Shown in pieces: positions 39,880 to 49,122 of a DNA stretch of 64,000 bases (position 1 is its first letter; each line of letters starts with the position of its first letter). The position numbers and the translations under genes are program-made. The DNA comes from Gymnodinialimonas ceratoperidinii (GTDB lineage: Bacteria; Pseudomonadota; Alphaproteobacteria; Rhodobacterales; Rhodobacteraceae). A model generated the notes under the pieces. It saw only the letters and a program-made list of their open reading frames with translations, made no database searches and was not told where the DNA came from. The stretch spans positions 3,149,501 through 3,213,500 of the forward strand of contig NZ_CP079194.1 of NCBI RefSeq assembly GCF_019297855.1, in the 5' to 3' direction.

Positions 39880-41277
39880 ATGAACATTACCGGTATATTG
39901 CGCGCGTGCCTGCTTGGTGCCGCAACACTTCTTATTCAACCGATTTTACCCGCGCAGGCCCAAGGTCTTCGTGTCGTCGAGGGACAGAGCACGGGAACGC
40001 TTCGTGTCCCGATGAACCGAGCCGTGGTGGTCGAGGCCGAGATGCTCTTCGCAGAGCTCTCCGTCGCCAACCCCGCCATCGCAGATATCGCGACCTTGTC
40101 GGAGCGCTCCATCTACGTTCTCGGACGCGCGCCCGGCCGGACAACGATGACCCTGCTTGGCGCCGATGGATCGCTCATCGCCAACGTGGAGATCCAAGTG
40201 GTCCCGGACGTCGCCGAATTGCGCGAGCGTCTGCGAGAGATCCTTCCCCACGACGCTGTCGAGGTTCGCACGGCCAATGATGGCATCGTGTTGTCTGGTA
40301 CTGTCGGCTCCTCTTTCGCGGTGGACCGCGCTATGGAACTCGCCGAGCGCTACGCGCCGGGTCGGGTTTCCAACCTGATGATGGTGGGCGGGCAGCAACA
40401 GGTGATGTTGCAGGTCCGTTTTGCCGAAATGCAGCGCACCGTCCGGCAGGAACTCTCGGCCTCCCTCGGCATCGGCAGCTCCGGCTCGGACTTCGGCGCC
40501 ACCTTCGGCAGCGGCAGTGCCAACGGCCCGGCAACCTATGGCAGCGGCGATATCGCGAGCGGCCTTGCGGGACGCACCGGCGGGCTCGGCGTCAGCTTCT
40601 CGGCCGGTGGCTTGCAACTGTCGGTTCTTCTGGAAGCCCTTGAATCCAATGGACTTGTTCGCACTCTGGCCGAACCGAACCTGACCGCCCTCACCGGCGC
40701 GACGGCGTCGTTCCTTGCCGGTGGCGAATATCCCGTTCCCACGGAATCCGAATCCGGTGGCACGACCGTAGAGTTCAAGCCCTTCGGCGTGCAGCTCTCC
40801 TTCACCCCCACCGTCATCACCGACGGGATCATCAACCTCTCCCTCAACGCGGAGATCTCCTCGATCGGCGAGATCATCTCGAACGGCGTGCCCTCGGTGA
40901 ATACCCGCTCGGCCGCCACCACGGTCGAGATGCGCGACGGCGACAGCTTCGCAATTGCGGGCCTGTTGCAGGACGACTTCCGCAGCTCCGTGGGAGAAGT
41001 GCCGTGGCTCGGCGATCTGCCGGTCCTCGGCCCGTTGTTCCGCTCTTCCTCCTACCAACGCTCGCAGTCGGAGCTGGTCATCATCGTGACCGCCCATCTG
41101 GTGAGCCCGGTCAACGGCGAGGCCCTCGCCCTGCCAACGGACCGCGTGCGCATCCCGACCGAGAGCGAGTTGTTCTTCGGCGGGCACGTCGTGGGCCGTG
41201 GCCCTGCCCCCGGAACTGCTGCCGGAGAAGTCGCTCAACAGGACTTCTCGGGCTCCTACGGCTACGTGTTGGATTGA
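39880..41277 (+). CDS. cpaC: Tad pilus secretin CpaC (RcpA)
   Basis: 465 residues. Signal peptide ending near A-Q-A-Q (about 28). N-terminal pilus/secretin domain (V-A-N-P-A-I-A-D near 65, a BON-like segment near 110-150), then the secretin core with V-M-L-Q-V-R-F-A-E near 175, and V-P-W-L-G-D-L-P-V-L-G-P-L-F and E-L-V-I-I-V-T near the end. Forms the outer-membrane ring. The ribosome site is GAGGCAGG before ATG 39880. The OmpA-like gene follows after 13 nt. Confidence 0.95.
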   Translation: MNITGILRACLLGAATLLIQPILPAQAQGLRVVEGQSTGTLRVPMNRAVVVEAEMLFAELSVANPAIADIATLSERSIYVLGRAPGRTTMTLLGADGSLIANVEIQVVPDVAELRERLREILPHDAVEVRTANDGIVLSGTVGSSFAVDRAMELAERYAPGRVSNLMMVGGQQQVMLQVRFAEMQRTVRQELSASLGIGSSGSDFGATFGSGSANGPATYGSGDIASGLAGRTGGLGVSFSAGGLQLSVLLEALESNGLVRTLAEPNLTALTGATASFLAGGEYPVPTESESGGTTVEFKPFGVQLSFTPTVITDGIINLSLNAEISSIGEIISNGVPSVNTRSAATTVEMRDGDSFAIAGLLQDDFRSSVGEVPWLGDLPVLGPLFRSSSYQRSQSELVIIVTAHLVSPVNGEALALPTDRVRIPTESELFFGGHVVGRGPAPGTAAGEVAQQDFSGSYGYVLD

Positions 41278-41290
41278 GAGGGACGCGACC

Positions 41291-41929
41291 ATGACACATC
41301 AACGCCACTCCCGTCGTGCTGTCCTTGCAAGCATGGGCTCCACACTGGCTCTGACCGCTTGCGGTTCGGTCACCGTGGAAACCGGACGCCCCCTTGGCGC
41401 GCATCTGGACGCCAACGGCACCTTCGGGCAACCGACACGCAACAACATCGGTGTGCATAACGGCGACATCCAATGGGCCGCGATCCTGGGGGAGCGGTTT
41501 GCGAATACCGTGCCTACCACGATCAACTTCGCCTTCAACTCGGCAGAGCTGGACGCGACCGCTCGCGCGATCCTGATGCAGCAGGCCGCCTTCATCCGGA
41601 ACTTCCCGGAAGTCCGTTTCTCGGTCTACGGCCATACGGACGCGGTCGGCTCCAACGCCTACAACCGCCGTCTCGGTCGCCGCCGCGCACAGGCCGCAGT
41701 GCATTTCCTGACCAGCCAAGGCATCAGCCGCCATCGCCTCGCTGCGCTCGTCTCCTTTGGCGAGACCCAACCGGTCGTCGCCACGCAGGACGAGGAACGG
41801 CGCAACCGCCGGACAGTTACCGAGGTTTCGGGCTTCCTCGAGAATGATCCGCTGGTTCTGGATGGTCGCTACGCGGAGATCATCTACCGCAGCTACCGCT
41901 CGGGTGGTGGCGACAACTCGGCGGATTAA
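41291..41929 (+). CDS. OmpA-family lipoprotein in the CpaD position
   Basis: 212 residues. An Arg-containing signal ends in L-T-A-C (Cys near 24), so probably a lipoprotein. OmpA/MotB-like domain: I-N-F-A-F-N-S-A-E-L-D near 80, Y-G-H-T-D-A-V-G near 114 and N-R-R-T-V-T-E-V near 176. GAGAGGGA precedes ATG 41291; the longer frame from 41198 lies within cpaC. In classic cpa loci the lipoprotein CpaD is found between cpaC and cpaE, so this protein may stand in for it, tying the secretin to peptidoglycan. Confidence 0.88.
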   Translation: MTHQRHSRRAVLASMGSTLALTACGSVTVETGRPLGAHLDANGTFGQPTRNNIGVHNGDIQWAAILGERFANTVPTTINFAFNSAELDATARAILMQQAAFIRNFPEVRFSVYGHTDAVGSNAYNRRLGRRRAQAAVHFLTSQGISRHRLAALVSFGETQPVVATQDEERRNRRTVTEVSGFLENDPLVLDGRYAEIIYRSYRSGGGDNSAD

Positions 41930-41959
41930 ACGCCGCCTCACATGGTAAAACGCTTGAGA

Positions 41960-41990
41960 AACCGCGCCAGGCCTGCCGCTTGGCGCGGTT
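41960..41990 (+). terminator. Hairpin terminator after the OmpA-like gene
   Basis: AACCGCGCCA pairs with TGGCGCGGTT around 11 nt, followed by CTTCATTTG. Suggests cpaE onward has its own promoter in the next 200 nt. Confidence 0.7.
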
Positions 41991-42099
41991 CTTCATTTGG
42001 CGACAAACCATTCAAAGCCGGCGAATTGTAAACGTATTCCCTCATTTGCGTCCCATTCCTGCCGCTTTCTCAAGTCAGGTTCCTCTTTGAGAAGGTCCC

Positions 42100-42180
42100 A
42101 TGTGCGTAGGCTCATGCGGACCTGAGAGAATCGCGGACGGCGTTGTCGAGCAGCTAAAAAACGCGCCGCGCATGGAATGA
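42100..42180 (+). CDS. Possible 26-residue leader peptide abutting cpaE
   Basis: ATG 42100 has GAGAAGG 4 nt upstream; the frame gives 26 residues beginning M-C-V-G-S-C-G and ends at TGA 42178-42180, which overlaps an ATG (42177) in the cpaE frame. It has no known relatives that I recall. It may be a chance frame, or a leader that couples translation to cpaE. Confidence 0.3.
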   Translation: MCVGSCGPERIADGVVEQLKNAPRME

Positions 42181-42215
42181 TCCGGGAATTCCGGGCAAGT
42201 GTGGGATTTGAGGAA

Positions 42216-43478
42216 ATGAGTAGCGGACTGGCATTACACTCTGAACCGGCGCCGATCGTGGCCTGCACGGTATCAAGCAAAGTACATCACTTTGGCCTCC
42301 TGATCGAAGACATGGAAAACGAGCTTGGTGAAGCCTGGGGTGACTTGGGTTTTGACGAAGCACGCGATTTCATCCACGCCCTCGATAACGGCACGCTTGA
42401 ATTCATCGCTTTGGCTGTCCGTGAAGACGACGAAGCCGACCTAGGACGCATTGGTGAAGTCATCAACGCCGCCCGCTCCAAGGATATCGCAGTCATACTG
42501 ATCCCCGAGAACCTCTCGACCGCGGGATTGCGCGAGTTGCTGCGCCTTGGAGCCGATGATTTCGTGCCCTACCCCCTTGCGGAAGGCGCGCTGCATGATG
42601 CGATCGACAAGATCCGCCGGGCGAAAGCACCGGCCCCTGCCCCGGTGGCAGAGCTGCCCGCAGCACCTCCTACCGTGGCCACGGGCCAAAGGATGGATGG
42701 AAACTCGGCCATTTTCGCCGTCCAGAACCTTGCCGGCGGCACCGGGGCGACAACGCTCGCGGTGAACATGGCTTGGGAACTCGCCCACGCCGACAAGAAA
42801 AACCCGCCCTCGGTCTGCCTGCTCGATTTCGATCTGCAGCATGGCTCCGTCGCGACCTATCTCGACCTGTCGCGCCGCGATATCGTGCTGGAGCTGTTGC
42901 AGGACGCCACGACCATGGACGTCGACGGTTTCAAGCAAGCCCTCGTGACCTACAATGATCGCCTGCCCGTGTTCACCACACCCGCCGAGATCGTCCCGCT
43001 CGACCTGATCGGACCGGACGAGGTGAACGCCGTCATCGATCTGGCGTCGCAGTCCTTCGATATCGTCGTGATCGATATGCCCCGCACCATGGTGATGTGG
43101 ACGGAGACGGTACTGAACCGCGCCGACCTCTATTTCCTGACGCTGGAGTTGGACCTGCGCTCGGCCCAGAACGCGATGCGCTTCATCACCGCCTGCAAGT
43201 CCGAGGACCTGCCGATGGAGAAGCTGCACTTTGTGCTCAACCGGGCGCCGGGCATGACCGACCTGAACGGCAAGAACCGGATGAAGAAGATGGCCGATAG
43301 CCTCGGCGTGTCGTTCTCCACGCACCTCCCCGAAGGCGGGAAGCCCGTGATGCAGGCAGGCGACAATGGTGAGCCTCTGGCCGAAGCGGCCAAGAAGAAC
43401 CCGCTGCGCAAGGAAATCATGAAGCTGACGGACGGGCTCTACAAAGCCATGGTCGCCGGTGCGAGCGCGAAGGGGTAA
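42216..43478 (+). CDS. cpaE: Tad pilus localisation protein CpaE (TadZ), degenerate P-loop
   Basis: 420 residues. N-terminal receiver-like domain (about 12-130), then a MinD/ParA-like domain. At the deviant Walker A site the sequence is A-G-G-T-G-A-T-T: both lysines of the usual K-G-G-x-G-K-T-T are replaced by Ala, so ATP hydrolysis is doubtful. D-F-D-L-Q-H-G near 203 and V-V-I-D-M-P-R-T near 289 are the other switch regions. It should place the Tad machine in the cell. Start: ATG 42216 gives the usual short N-terminus, but GAGG is only 2 nt away; ATG 42177 is the alternative, coupled to the small frame before it. Confidence 0.9.
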   Translation: MSSGLALHSEPAPIVACTVSSKVHHFGLLIEDMENELGEAWGDLGFDEARDFIHALDNGTLEFIALAVREDDEADLGRIGEVINAARSKDIAVILIPENLSTAGLRELLRLGADDFVPYPLAEGALHDAIDKIRRAKAPAPAPVAELPAAPPTVATGQRMDGNSAIFAVQNLAGGTGATTLAVNMAWELAHADKKNPPSVCLLDFDLQHGSVATYLDLSRRDIVLELLQDATTMDVDGFKQALVTYNDRLPVFTTPAEIVPLDLIGPDEVNAVIDLASQSFDIVVIDMPRTMVMWTETVLNRADLYFLTLELDLRSAQNAMRFITACKSEDLPMEKLHFVLNRAPGMTDLNGKNRMKKMADSLGVSFSTHLPEGGKPVMQAGDNGEPLAEAAKKNPLRKEIMKLTDGLYKAMVAGASAKG

Positions 43479-43481
43479 GCC

Positions 43482-44960
43482 ATGTTCTCGAAATACAAGA
43501 AGACCGGCAGCGGCAGCAGCGTCGCCCCCCTCGAAAAAGTCGCAAAAGCCTCCAAGGCGCCCGAGCCGGTCGCGGCCCCGGCCGCGGCCCCCGAGGCCGC
43601 CGCGCCGAAGATCGCGCGCAAGCCCGGCCCGGTGGCGGCAGTTCCGTCGCCCGAGGCCGCGAGCAATGAAGACAAGGATCAGAAGCGGCGCCTGCGTCTT
43701 GATGAAATTAAGACCGAGATGCATCACCGTCTTCTCGACAACCTCAACCTCTCGGCGCTGGAAGGCGCCAAGGAAAACGACCTGCGCGCGGAAATCACCG
43801 CCATCACCAGTGAGCAACTGGGCGAGATGGGTGTCGTGCTTAACCGTGAGGATCGCCAGACCCTCAACATCGAGCTTTTCGATGAAGTGACGGGCCTCGG
43901 CCCGTTGGAACCGCTTCTGCGCGATGACACCGTTAACGATATTCTGGTGAACGGGCCCAATCGCGTCTTCGTCGAACGCGCGGGCAAGCTGGAACTCAGC
44001 CCCGTTCGCTTCAAGGACGAACGCCACCTCCTGCGGATCATCGACAAGATCGTCTCCGCCGTGGGCCGTCGTGTGGACGAGAGCAACCCCTACGTGGACG
44101 CCCGCCTCAAGGACGGCTCGCGCTTCAACGCCATGGTGCCGCCGGTGGCCGTGGACGGCTCGCTCGTCTCCATTCGTAAGTTCAAGAAAGAGAAACTGGG
44201 CATCGACGACCTGGTGAAATTCGGCGCCTTCTCGGAAGAGATGGCCGCCTATATCCAGGCCGCCGTGGCCTGCCGGCTGAACGTCATCGTCTCGGGCGGT
44301 ACCGGCTCGGGTAAAACGACGACGCTCAACGCGCTGTCGTCTTTCATCGACAATTCCGAGCGCATCCTGACGATCGAGGATACCGCCGAACTCCAGCTGC
44401 AACAGGTCCACGTCGGCCGGATGGAGAGCCGCCCGCCCAACGTTGAAGGCAAGGGCGCGGTCACGCAGCGCGATTGTTTGCGCAACGCCCTGCGGATGCG
44501 CCCGGACCGGATCATCGTGGGTGAGACCCGCGGCGAAGAGGTCATCGACATGTTGCAGGCGATGAACACCGGCCACGACGGCTCGATGACGACGATCCAC
44601 GCCAACAACGCCCGCGACGCCTGTTCGCGCCTTGAAAACATGGTTGCCATGGCCGGGATTGAGATGCCCCTGAAGGCCGTTCGCGCCCAGATCTCGGCGG
44701 CTGTGCACCTGATCGTGCAGGCCTCGCGCCTGCAGGACGGCTCGCGTCGCATGGTCTCCATCACCGAGGTGACGGGGATGGAGGGCGAGGTGATCTCGAT
44801 GCAGGAGGTTTTCCGCTTCCAACGCACCGGGCTTCAGCCTGACGGCAAGATCCTGGGTCACTTCACCGCTTGCGGCGTGCGCTCCCATTATTCCGAACGT
44901 TTCCGGCAGTGGGGCTATGATCTGCCCGCGTCGATCTACGAACCCATGGCGGCCCAGTAA
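43482..44960 (+). CDS. cpaF: Tad pilus assembly ATPase CpaF (TadA)
   Basis: 492 residues. Hexameric secretion ATPase of the VirB11/GspE type. About 75 N-terminal residues are low-complexity Ala/Pro/Lys. Then N-D-I-L-V-N-G-P near 150, Walker A G-G-T-G-S-G-K-T near 271-279, T-I-E-D-T-A-E-L and R-P-D-R-I-I-V-G-E (Walker B), and the His box [13 protein letters not shown]. Starts 4 nt after cpaE, so coupled. Confidence 0.96.
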   Translation: MFSKYKKTGSGSSVAPLEKVAKASKAPEPVAAPAAAPEAAAPKIARKPGPVAAVPSPEAASNEDKDQKRRLRLDEIKTEMHHRLLDNLNLSALEGAKENDLRAEITAITSEQLGEMGVVLNREDRQTLNIELFDEVTGLGPLEPLLRDDTVNDILVNGPNRVFVERAGKLELSPVRFKDERHLLRIIDKIVSAVGRRVDESNPYVDARLKDGSRFNAMVPPVAVDGSLVSIRKFKKEKLGIDDLVKFGAFSEEMAAYIQAAVACRLNVIVSGGTGSGKTTTLNALSSFIDNSERILTIEDTAELQLQQVHVGRMESRPPNVEGKGAVTQRDCLRNALRMRPDRIIVGETRGEEVIDMLQAMNTGHDGSMTTIHANNARDACSRLENMVAMAGIEMPLKAVRAQISAAVHLIVQASRLQDGSRRMVSITEVTGMEGEVISMQEVFRFQRTGLQPDGKILGHFTACGVRSHYSERFRQWGYDLPASIYEPMAAQ

Positions 44961-44986
44961 GCCCCGAACAGCAAGGACGATCCGAG

Positions 44987-45955
44987 ATGGAACTGTCGAT
45001 CGAACCCCTCATCTACATTGGCATTTTCGTGGGTGTCATCATGCTGGTGAACGGCGTCTACCTTGCCATCTTCGGCAAATCGATCAGCCTGAACGCCCGC
45101 GTGAACCGCCGCCTGACGATGCTGGAAAGTGGCACTTCGCGTGAGGATGTGCTGGAGAAACTCCGCAAGGAAATGAACCAGCACCGGGGTGGTATCTCGC
45201 TGCCCTTCTACACGCTGATCGCGGACAAGGCGCAGAAGGCGAATATCGCCTTCACGCCACAGCAATTGATGCTGGTCATGGTCGGCGCCAGCGTGGCGGC
45301 CTTCGTCCTGCTGCAGGCGCTGACGACCGCGTCTCTGCCGATCAGCCTGCTTTGCTCGGTCGGGATGGGCGTGGGCGGCGTCTTCTTCTGGGTGAACTCC
45401 ACCGCCAAGAAACGCATCGCGCTGCTGGAAGAACAGCTGCCCGACGCCGTTGAACTCATGGTCCGCTCGCTGCGGGTGGGTCACCCTTTCGTGTCGTCGA
45501 TCAACACCGTCAGCCGGGAAATGTCCGACCCGATCGCGTCGGAACTGGGCATCATCGCGGATGAGGCCGCCTATGGCCGCGACGTGGCGGAAAGCATTCG
45601 CGCCATGGCCGACCGTCTTGGCATTCAGGATTTGCGCTTCCTCGCCGTCGCCGTGGGTATCCAGCAGACCGCCGGCGGCAACCTGGCCGAGATCCTGCAG
45701 GGCCTCGCCAATGTGATCCGCGCGCGCTTCAAGCTGTTTCGCAAGGTGAAAGCCATCACCGCCGAGGCCAAATGGTCCGGCAACTTCCTGTCGGTTTTTC
45801 CGATCCTCGCGTTGATCGGCATCAACGTGATGCAGCCCGATTACTACGCCGACGTGATCAACACGCCGATTTTCATTCCCGCCTGCGCAGGCGTGGCCGT
45901 GGCCCTGGGCCTCAACATGGTCATCATGCGCATGTTGGTTAACATCAAGGTCTAA
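44987..45955 (+). CDS. tadB: Tad inner-membrane platform protein TadB
   Basis: 322 residues with membrane helices at about 8-28, 90-112, 116-135, 264-284 and 294-315. The cytosolic type II secretion F-domain shows L-P-D-A-V-E-L-M-V-R-S-L-R-V-G-H-P near 150-166 and I-Q-Q-T-A-G-G-N-L-A-E near 225. Partners TadC to form the platform driven by CpaF. AAGGA 9 nt before the ATG. Confidence 0.95.
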   Translation: MELSIEPLIYIGIFVGVIMLVNGVYLAIFGKSISLNARVNRRLTMLESGTSREDVLEKLRKEMNQHRGGISLPFYTLIADKAQKANIAFTPQQLMLVMVGASVAAFVLLQALTTASLPISLLCSVGMGVGGVFFWVNSTAKKRIALLEEQLPDAVELMVRSLRVGHPFVSSINTVSREMSDPIASELGIIADEAAYGRDVAESIRAMADRLGIQDLRFLAVAVGIQQTAGGNLAEILQGLANVIRARFKLFRKVKAITAEAKWSGNFLSVFPILALIGINVMQPDYYADVINTPIFIPACAGVAVALGLNMVIMRMLVNIKV

Positions 45956-46003
45956 CCCCCCTGAAAAGCGGGCGACAAACGCCCCAATCAGAAAGAGCAG
46001 CCG

Positions 46004-46978
46004 ATGGAATTTTTCCGCAACCTCTTCGCCAAGACAAACGGCTACCTGGTGGATCAGTTGGGCGAACTTGGCCCGCTGATCGCCGTGGGTGGCCTGGGCG
46101 TCCTGCTGTGCCTGATCGCCCTGCCGACCCTGCTCAAGCAGCAGAAGGACCCCTACAAGAAACTGCGCCAAGAGCGCGGTGAAGTAGAGAGCGGCAAGAA
46201 GAACGGCCTGCGCCTTGGCGGCAAGAACCAGAAACTGGATCGTTTTGCCCAATACCTCGAGCCGCAGGACAAGCAGGAGCTTTCGGCCACGCAGCTGATG
46301 ATGATCCGGGCTGGCTACCGCTCGAAATCCGCGATCCAGATGTTCAACTTCGCCAAGCTGGCGCTTGGCATCGGCGGCCTGATCCTCGGCACCCTTTACG
46401 TGTTGATTTCGGGCGGCGGCGGATCGGCGCAAAGCTCAGTCCTGACGGTGCTGATACCCGGCCTCGTCGGGTACTACGCGCCGAAATACTGGGTGACCAA
46501 GCGGATGCAGACCCGCGAAGAGCAGATCAACGCGGGCTTTCCCGACTCGCTCGACTTGATGCTGGTCTGTGTGGAAGCTGGCCAGTCACTCGACCAGGCG
46601 ATCATCAAGGTGGCCCGCGAGATCAAGCCCTCTTACCCGGCGCTGGCCGAAGAGTTCGAGATCGTCTCCTATGAAATGAAGGCCGGCAAGGACAAGACCA
46701 AGGTGCTGCGCGACATGGGCGAACGGGTCGGCATCCAGGACGTGAACTCCTTCATCACCACGCTGATCCAGTCCGCAACTTTCGGTACGTCCGTGGCCGA
46801 GGCGCTGCGCGTCTACGCCGATGAAATGCGCGACAAACGCGTGATGCGGGCCGAGGAAAAGGCCAACAAGCTGCCGACGAAACTCACGCTCTTCACCATG
46901 ATGTTCTGCGTGCCACCGCTTCTGGTGATCCTGATCGGACCGTCGATCTACGGGATCGCCACCGACCTGTCGCGGTAG
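46004..46978 (+). CDS. tadC: Tad inner-membrane platform protein TadC
   Basis: 324 residues, same F-domain layout as TadB: helices near 24-44, 120-142, 148-165 and 294-315; F-P-D-S-L-D-L-M-L-V-C-V-E-A-G-Q-S-L near 179-196 and T-L-I-Q-S-A-T-F-G-T-S near 252. 48 nt after tadB on the same strand. Confidence 0.95.
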   Translation: MEFFRNLFAKTNGYLVDQLGELGPLIAVGGLGVLLCLIALPTLLKQQKDPYKKLRQERGEVESGKKNGLRLGGKNQKLDRFAQYLEPQDKQELSATQLMMIRAGYRSKSAIQMFNFAKLALGIGGLILGTLYVLISGGGGSAQSSVLTVLIPGLVGYYAPKYWVTKRMQTREEQINAGFPDSLDLMLVCVEAGQSLDQAIIKVAREIKPSYPALAEEFEIVSYEMKAGKDKTKVLRDMGERVGIQDVNSFITTLIQSATFGTSVAEALRVYADEMRDKRVMRAEEKANKLPTKLTLFTMMFCVPPLLVILIGPSIYGIATDLSR

Positions 46979-47065
46979 CTTATTCGCCCAACGCGGGCGT
47001 AGCGGAAAAACACTTAGCCAACAGGCGCGGCCGACCCTATGGTGGCGCCTGAGCAGAGGTTACAC

Positions 47066-47644
47066 GTGAGGCTGACAGTGCTTAAGCACGCGCCCCTTTT
47101 TTTCCTGATCGTCGCACTCGCTGCGTGCAACGCGACCCCGCGGCTGGATACCGGTGACGACGATGTCTATGCGCCGCCGAGCGTCGGGCCGCTGGACGAC
47201 AGCCTCGATAACATGATCACGGGCGATCGCCTGATGGAGGCGGGCGAGTATGAGCTGGCGTTGCGGGCCTATTACCGGGCCGGGGTGGAAGACGGGCTCA
47301 GCGTTGATGTCATCACCGCGATCGGGGCCGCCAACCTCGCGCTCGGGCGTTTGGGTCAAGCGGAAGAACAATTCCGCGCCGCCTTGCAGCGGCAACAAGA
47401 TTTTGTGCCCGCTCTCAACAACTTGGGGGCCGTGCTTATCGAACAAGGCGAATATGGGGAGGCGCGGCGCATCCTGGAGCAGGCCTTTGCCCTTGATAGT
47501 GGCAGTTCGGAAACGATCCGCGACAACTTGCGCCTCGCGATAGCGCGAATGGAAAATCAAGTGTACACTGGAGAGAACGAGCAAAATCAGCCGGGTCTGA
47601 TCCGGCGGGGCGGCGGACGCTATGTTCTGCAATCCTCGCTGTAA
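47066..47644 (+). CDS. tadD: TPR lipoprotein of the Tad locus (TadD-like)
   Basis: 192 residues from GTG 47066, which has AGAGG 6 nt upstream; ATG-type starts further back (47039) lack this. Signal ends in A-A-C (about residue 21), so probably a lipoprotein. TPR motifs fill about 50-165 (G-E-Y-E-L-A-L-R-A-Y-Y-R-A-G, L-G-R-L-G-Q-A-E-E-Q-F-R, N-N-L-G-A-V-L-I). TadD-like proteins act as pilotin for the secretin. Confidence 0.87.
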   Translation: MRLTVLKHAPLFFLIVALAACNATPRLDTGDDDVYAPPSVGPLDDSLDNMITGDRLMEAGEYELALRAYYRAGVEDGLSVDVITAIGAANLALGRLGQAEEQFRAALQRQQDFVPALNNLGAVLIEQGEYGEARRILEQAFALDSGSSETIRDNLRLAIARMENQVYTGENEQNQPGLIRRGGGRYVLQSSL

Positions 47645-47706
47645 GTCTCCGGCACCAAGAAATGAAGGCGCGGCAACAGACCTGCGTCCATTGAATGAGG
47701 CAGAGC

Positions 47707-48549
47707 ATGATCCGAACCCTCCGGTTATTTCCGGCGGCTGTCGCCGTCGCGGCCGTCGCGGCGTGTAGCAGCACCGACGCCGATGTCGAGCGCGCGCTCG
47801 ACCCTCTCAACGTCATCGATGAAACCAACCTCGCCGAGATCATGCTCAGCGCTGCGGCCCCGAACGAGGCGGTCGATTACTTCCGGCGCGCTGCGAATGA
47901 AGACCCTAGCCGCATCGATCTGCAACGCGGGTTGGCCACCAGCCTTGTGCGGGCGGGACGGGCGGCTGAATCGTTAACGGTTTGGCAAACAGTCATCGCC
48001 CATGATGGCGCGATGGACCAGGACCGCGTTGATTATGCCGATGCCTTGATCCGCACCGGTGACTGGACCGGCGCGCAGGCGCAGCTTGATGCCACTCCTC
48101 CCACGTTCGAAACCTACGAGCGCTACCGGCTGGAGGCGATGATTGCCGACAGCGAAGAAGATTGGGCCCGCTCCGACAGCTTTTACGAGACCGCCGCCGG
48201 CCTCACCACCCGGCCCGCAAACGTCTATAACAACTGGGGCTACTCGCATCTGACGCGCGGCGATTATGCGGGCGCGGAGGAGCTTTTCGTTCGCGCGATC
48301 TCCTATGATCCCGAGTTGTTCACGGCGAAAAACAACCTCGTTCTCGCCCGCGCGGCACAGCGCAATTACTCGCTGCCTCTCATCAACATGACCCAGATCG
48401 AGCGCGCGCAGCTTCTGCACACCGCAGCCCTTGCCGCGATCCGCCAAGGGGACGTCGATGAAGGCCGCGGCCTCCTGAACGAAGCCATTGATACCCACCC
48501 GCAGCACTTTGAAGCTGCCGTTGAGGCGCTTCGCGCGCTCAACGCCTGA
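47707..48549 (+). CDS. Second TPR lipoprotein of the Tad locus
   Basis: 280 residues. Signal ends in A-A-C near residue 20. TPR-like helices run from about 45 to 270 (A-V-D-Y-F-R-R-A-A, V-Y-N-N-W-G-Y-S-H-L-T-R-G-D-Y near 181). GAGG lies 6 nt before ATG 47707. Two consecutive TPR lipoproteins follow tadC here; this longer one may share or split the TadD role. Confidence 0.85.
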   Translation: MIRTLRLFPAAVAVAAVAACSSTDADVERALDPLNVIDETNLAEIMLSAAAPNEAVDYFRRAANEDPSRIDLQRGLATSLVRAGRAAESLTVWQTVIAHDGAMDQDRVDYADALIRTGDWTGAQAQLDATPPTFETYERYRLEAMIADSEEDWARSDSFYETAAGLTTRPANVYNNWGYSHLTRGDYAGAEELFVRAISYDPELFTAKNNLVLARAAQRNYSLPLINMTQIERAQLLHTAALAAIRQGDVDEGRGLLNEAIDTHPQHFEAAVEALRALNA

Positions 48550-48563
48550 TTTCGGAGGTTTCC

Positions 48564-49067
48564 ATGACCCTCACCCTAACGGCACAGGAAGCGATGTGGT
48601 TTCTGCCCCTCGCCCTCCCCATCTGCGTCTGGGTTGCCTTTTCGGACCTGCGCCAGATGCGTATCCCCAATGTTGCCGTTCTGGCGCTGACCGCGGTCTT
48701 CCTCGTCGTGGGCCTGATCGTCCTGCCGATGGATGCCTACCTGTGGAGGCTGGCAACGCTCGGCATCGTGTTGGTCGCGGGCTTCCTCATTACCTCGCTC
48801 GGGCTGGTCGGCGCAGGCGACAGCAAGTTCGCCGCTGCCATGGCGCCCTTCATCGCGCCCGGTGACTACCTGTTTTTCCTCGCTCTTTTCAGCCTCGTGC
48901 TGATCGGCTCGTGGATCACGCACCGCTCCGCCGGTCGTGTTGCCGCCGTCCGCCGCGCGACCTCCCATTGGACCAGTTGGGAGCAGGGAAAGTTGTTCCC
49001 GATGGGCGTCGCCCTTGCCGGCGCGCTGGTTATTTACCTTGCCATGGGCTTCGCCTCTGGCGTCTGA
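48564..49067 (+). CDS. cpaA: Prepilin peptidase CpaA (TadV)
   Basis: 167 residues, five to six membrane helices. Aspartyl prepilin peptidase that trims the Flp leaders: first Asp at 28 in F-S-D-L-R-Q-M-R-I-P-N, second at 86 in the G-A-G-D-S-K motif. GGAGGT is 5 nt before the ATG. The D-W type pilins earlier in the locus are its expected substrates. Confidence 0.93.
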   Translation: MTLTLTAQEAMWFLPLALPICVWVAFSDLRQMRIPNVAVLALTAVFLVVGLIVLPMDAYLWRLATLGIVLVAGFLITSLGLVGAGDSKFAAAMAPFIAPGDYLFFLALFSLVLIGSWITHRSAGRVAAVRRATSHWTSWEQGKLFPMGVALAGALVIYLAMGFASGV

Positions 49068-49122
49068 TTGACCGGCGCCTCTGGGCGCCGGCACTTTATT
49101 GATTTGCACAGGGCCAACGCCG

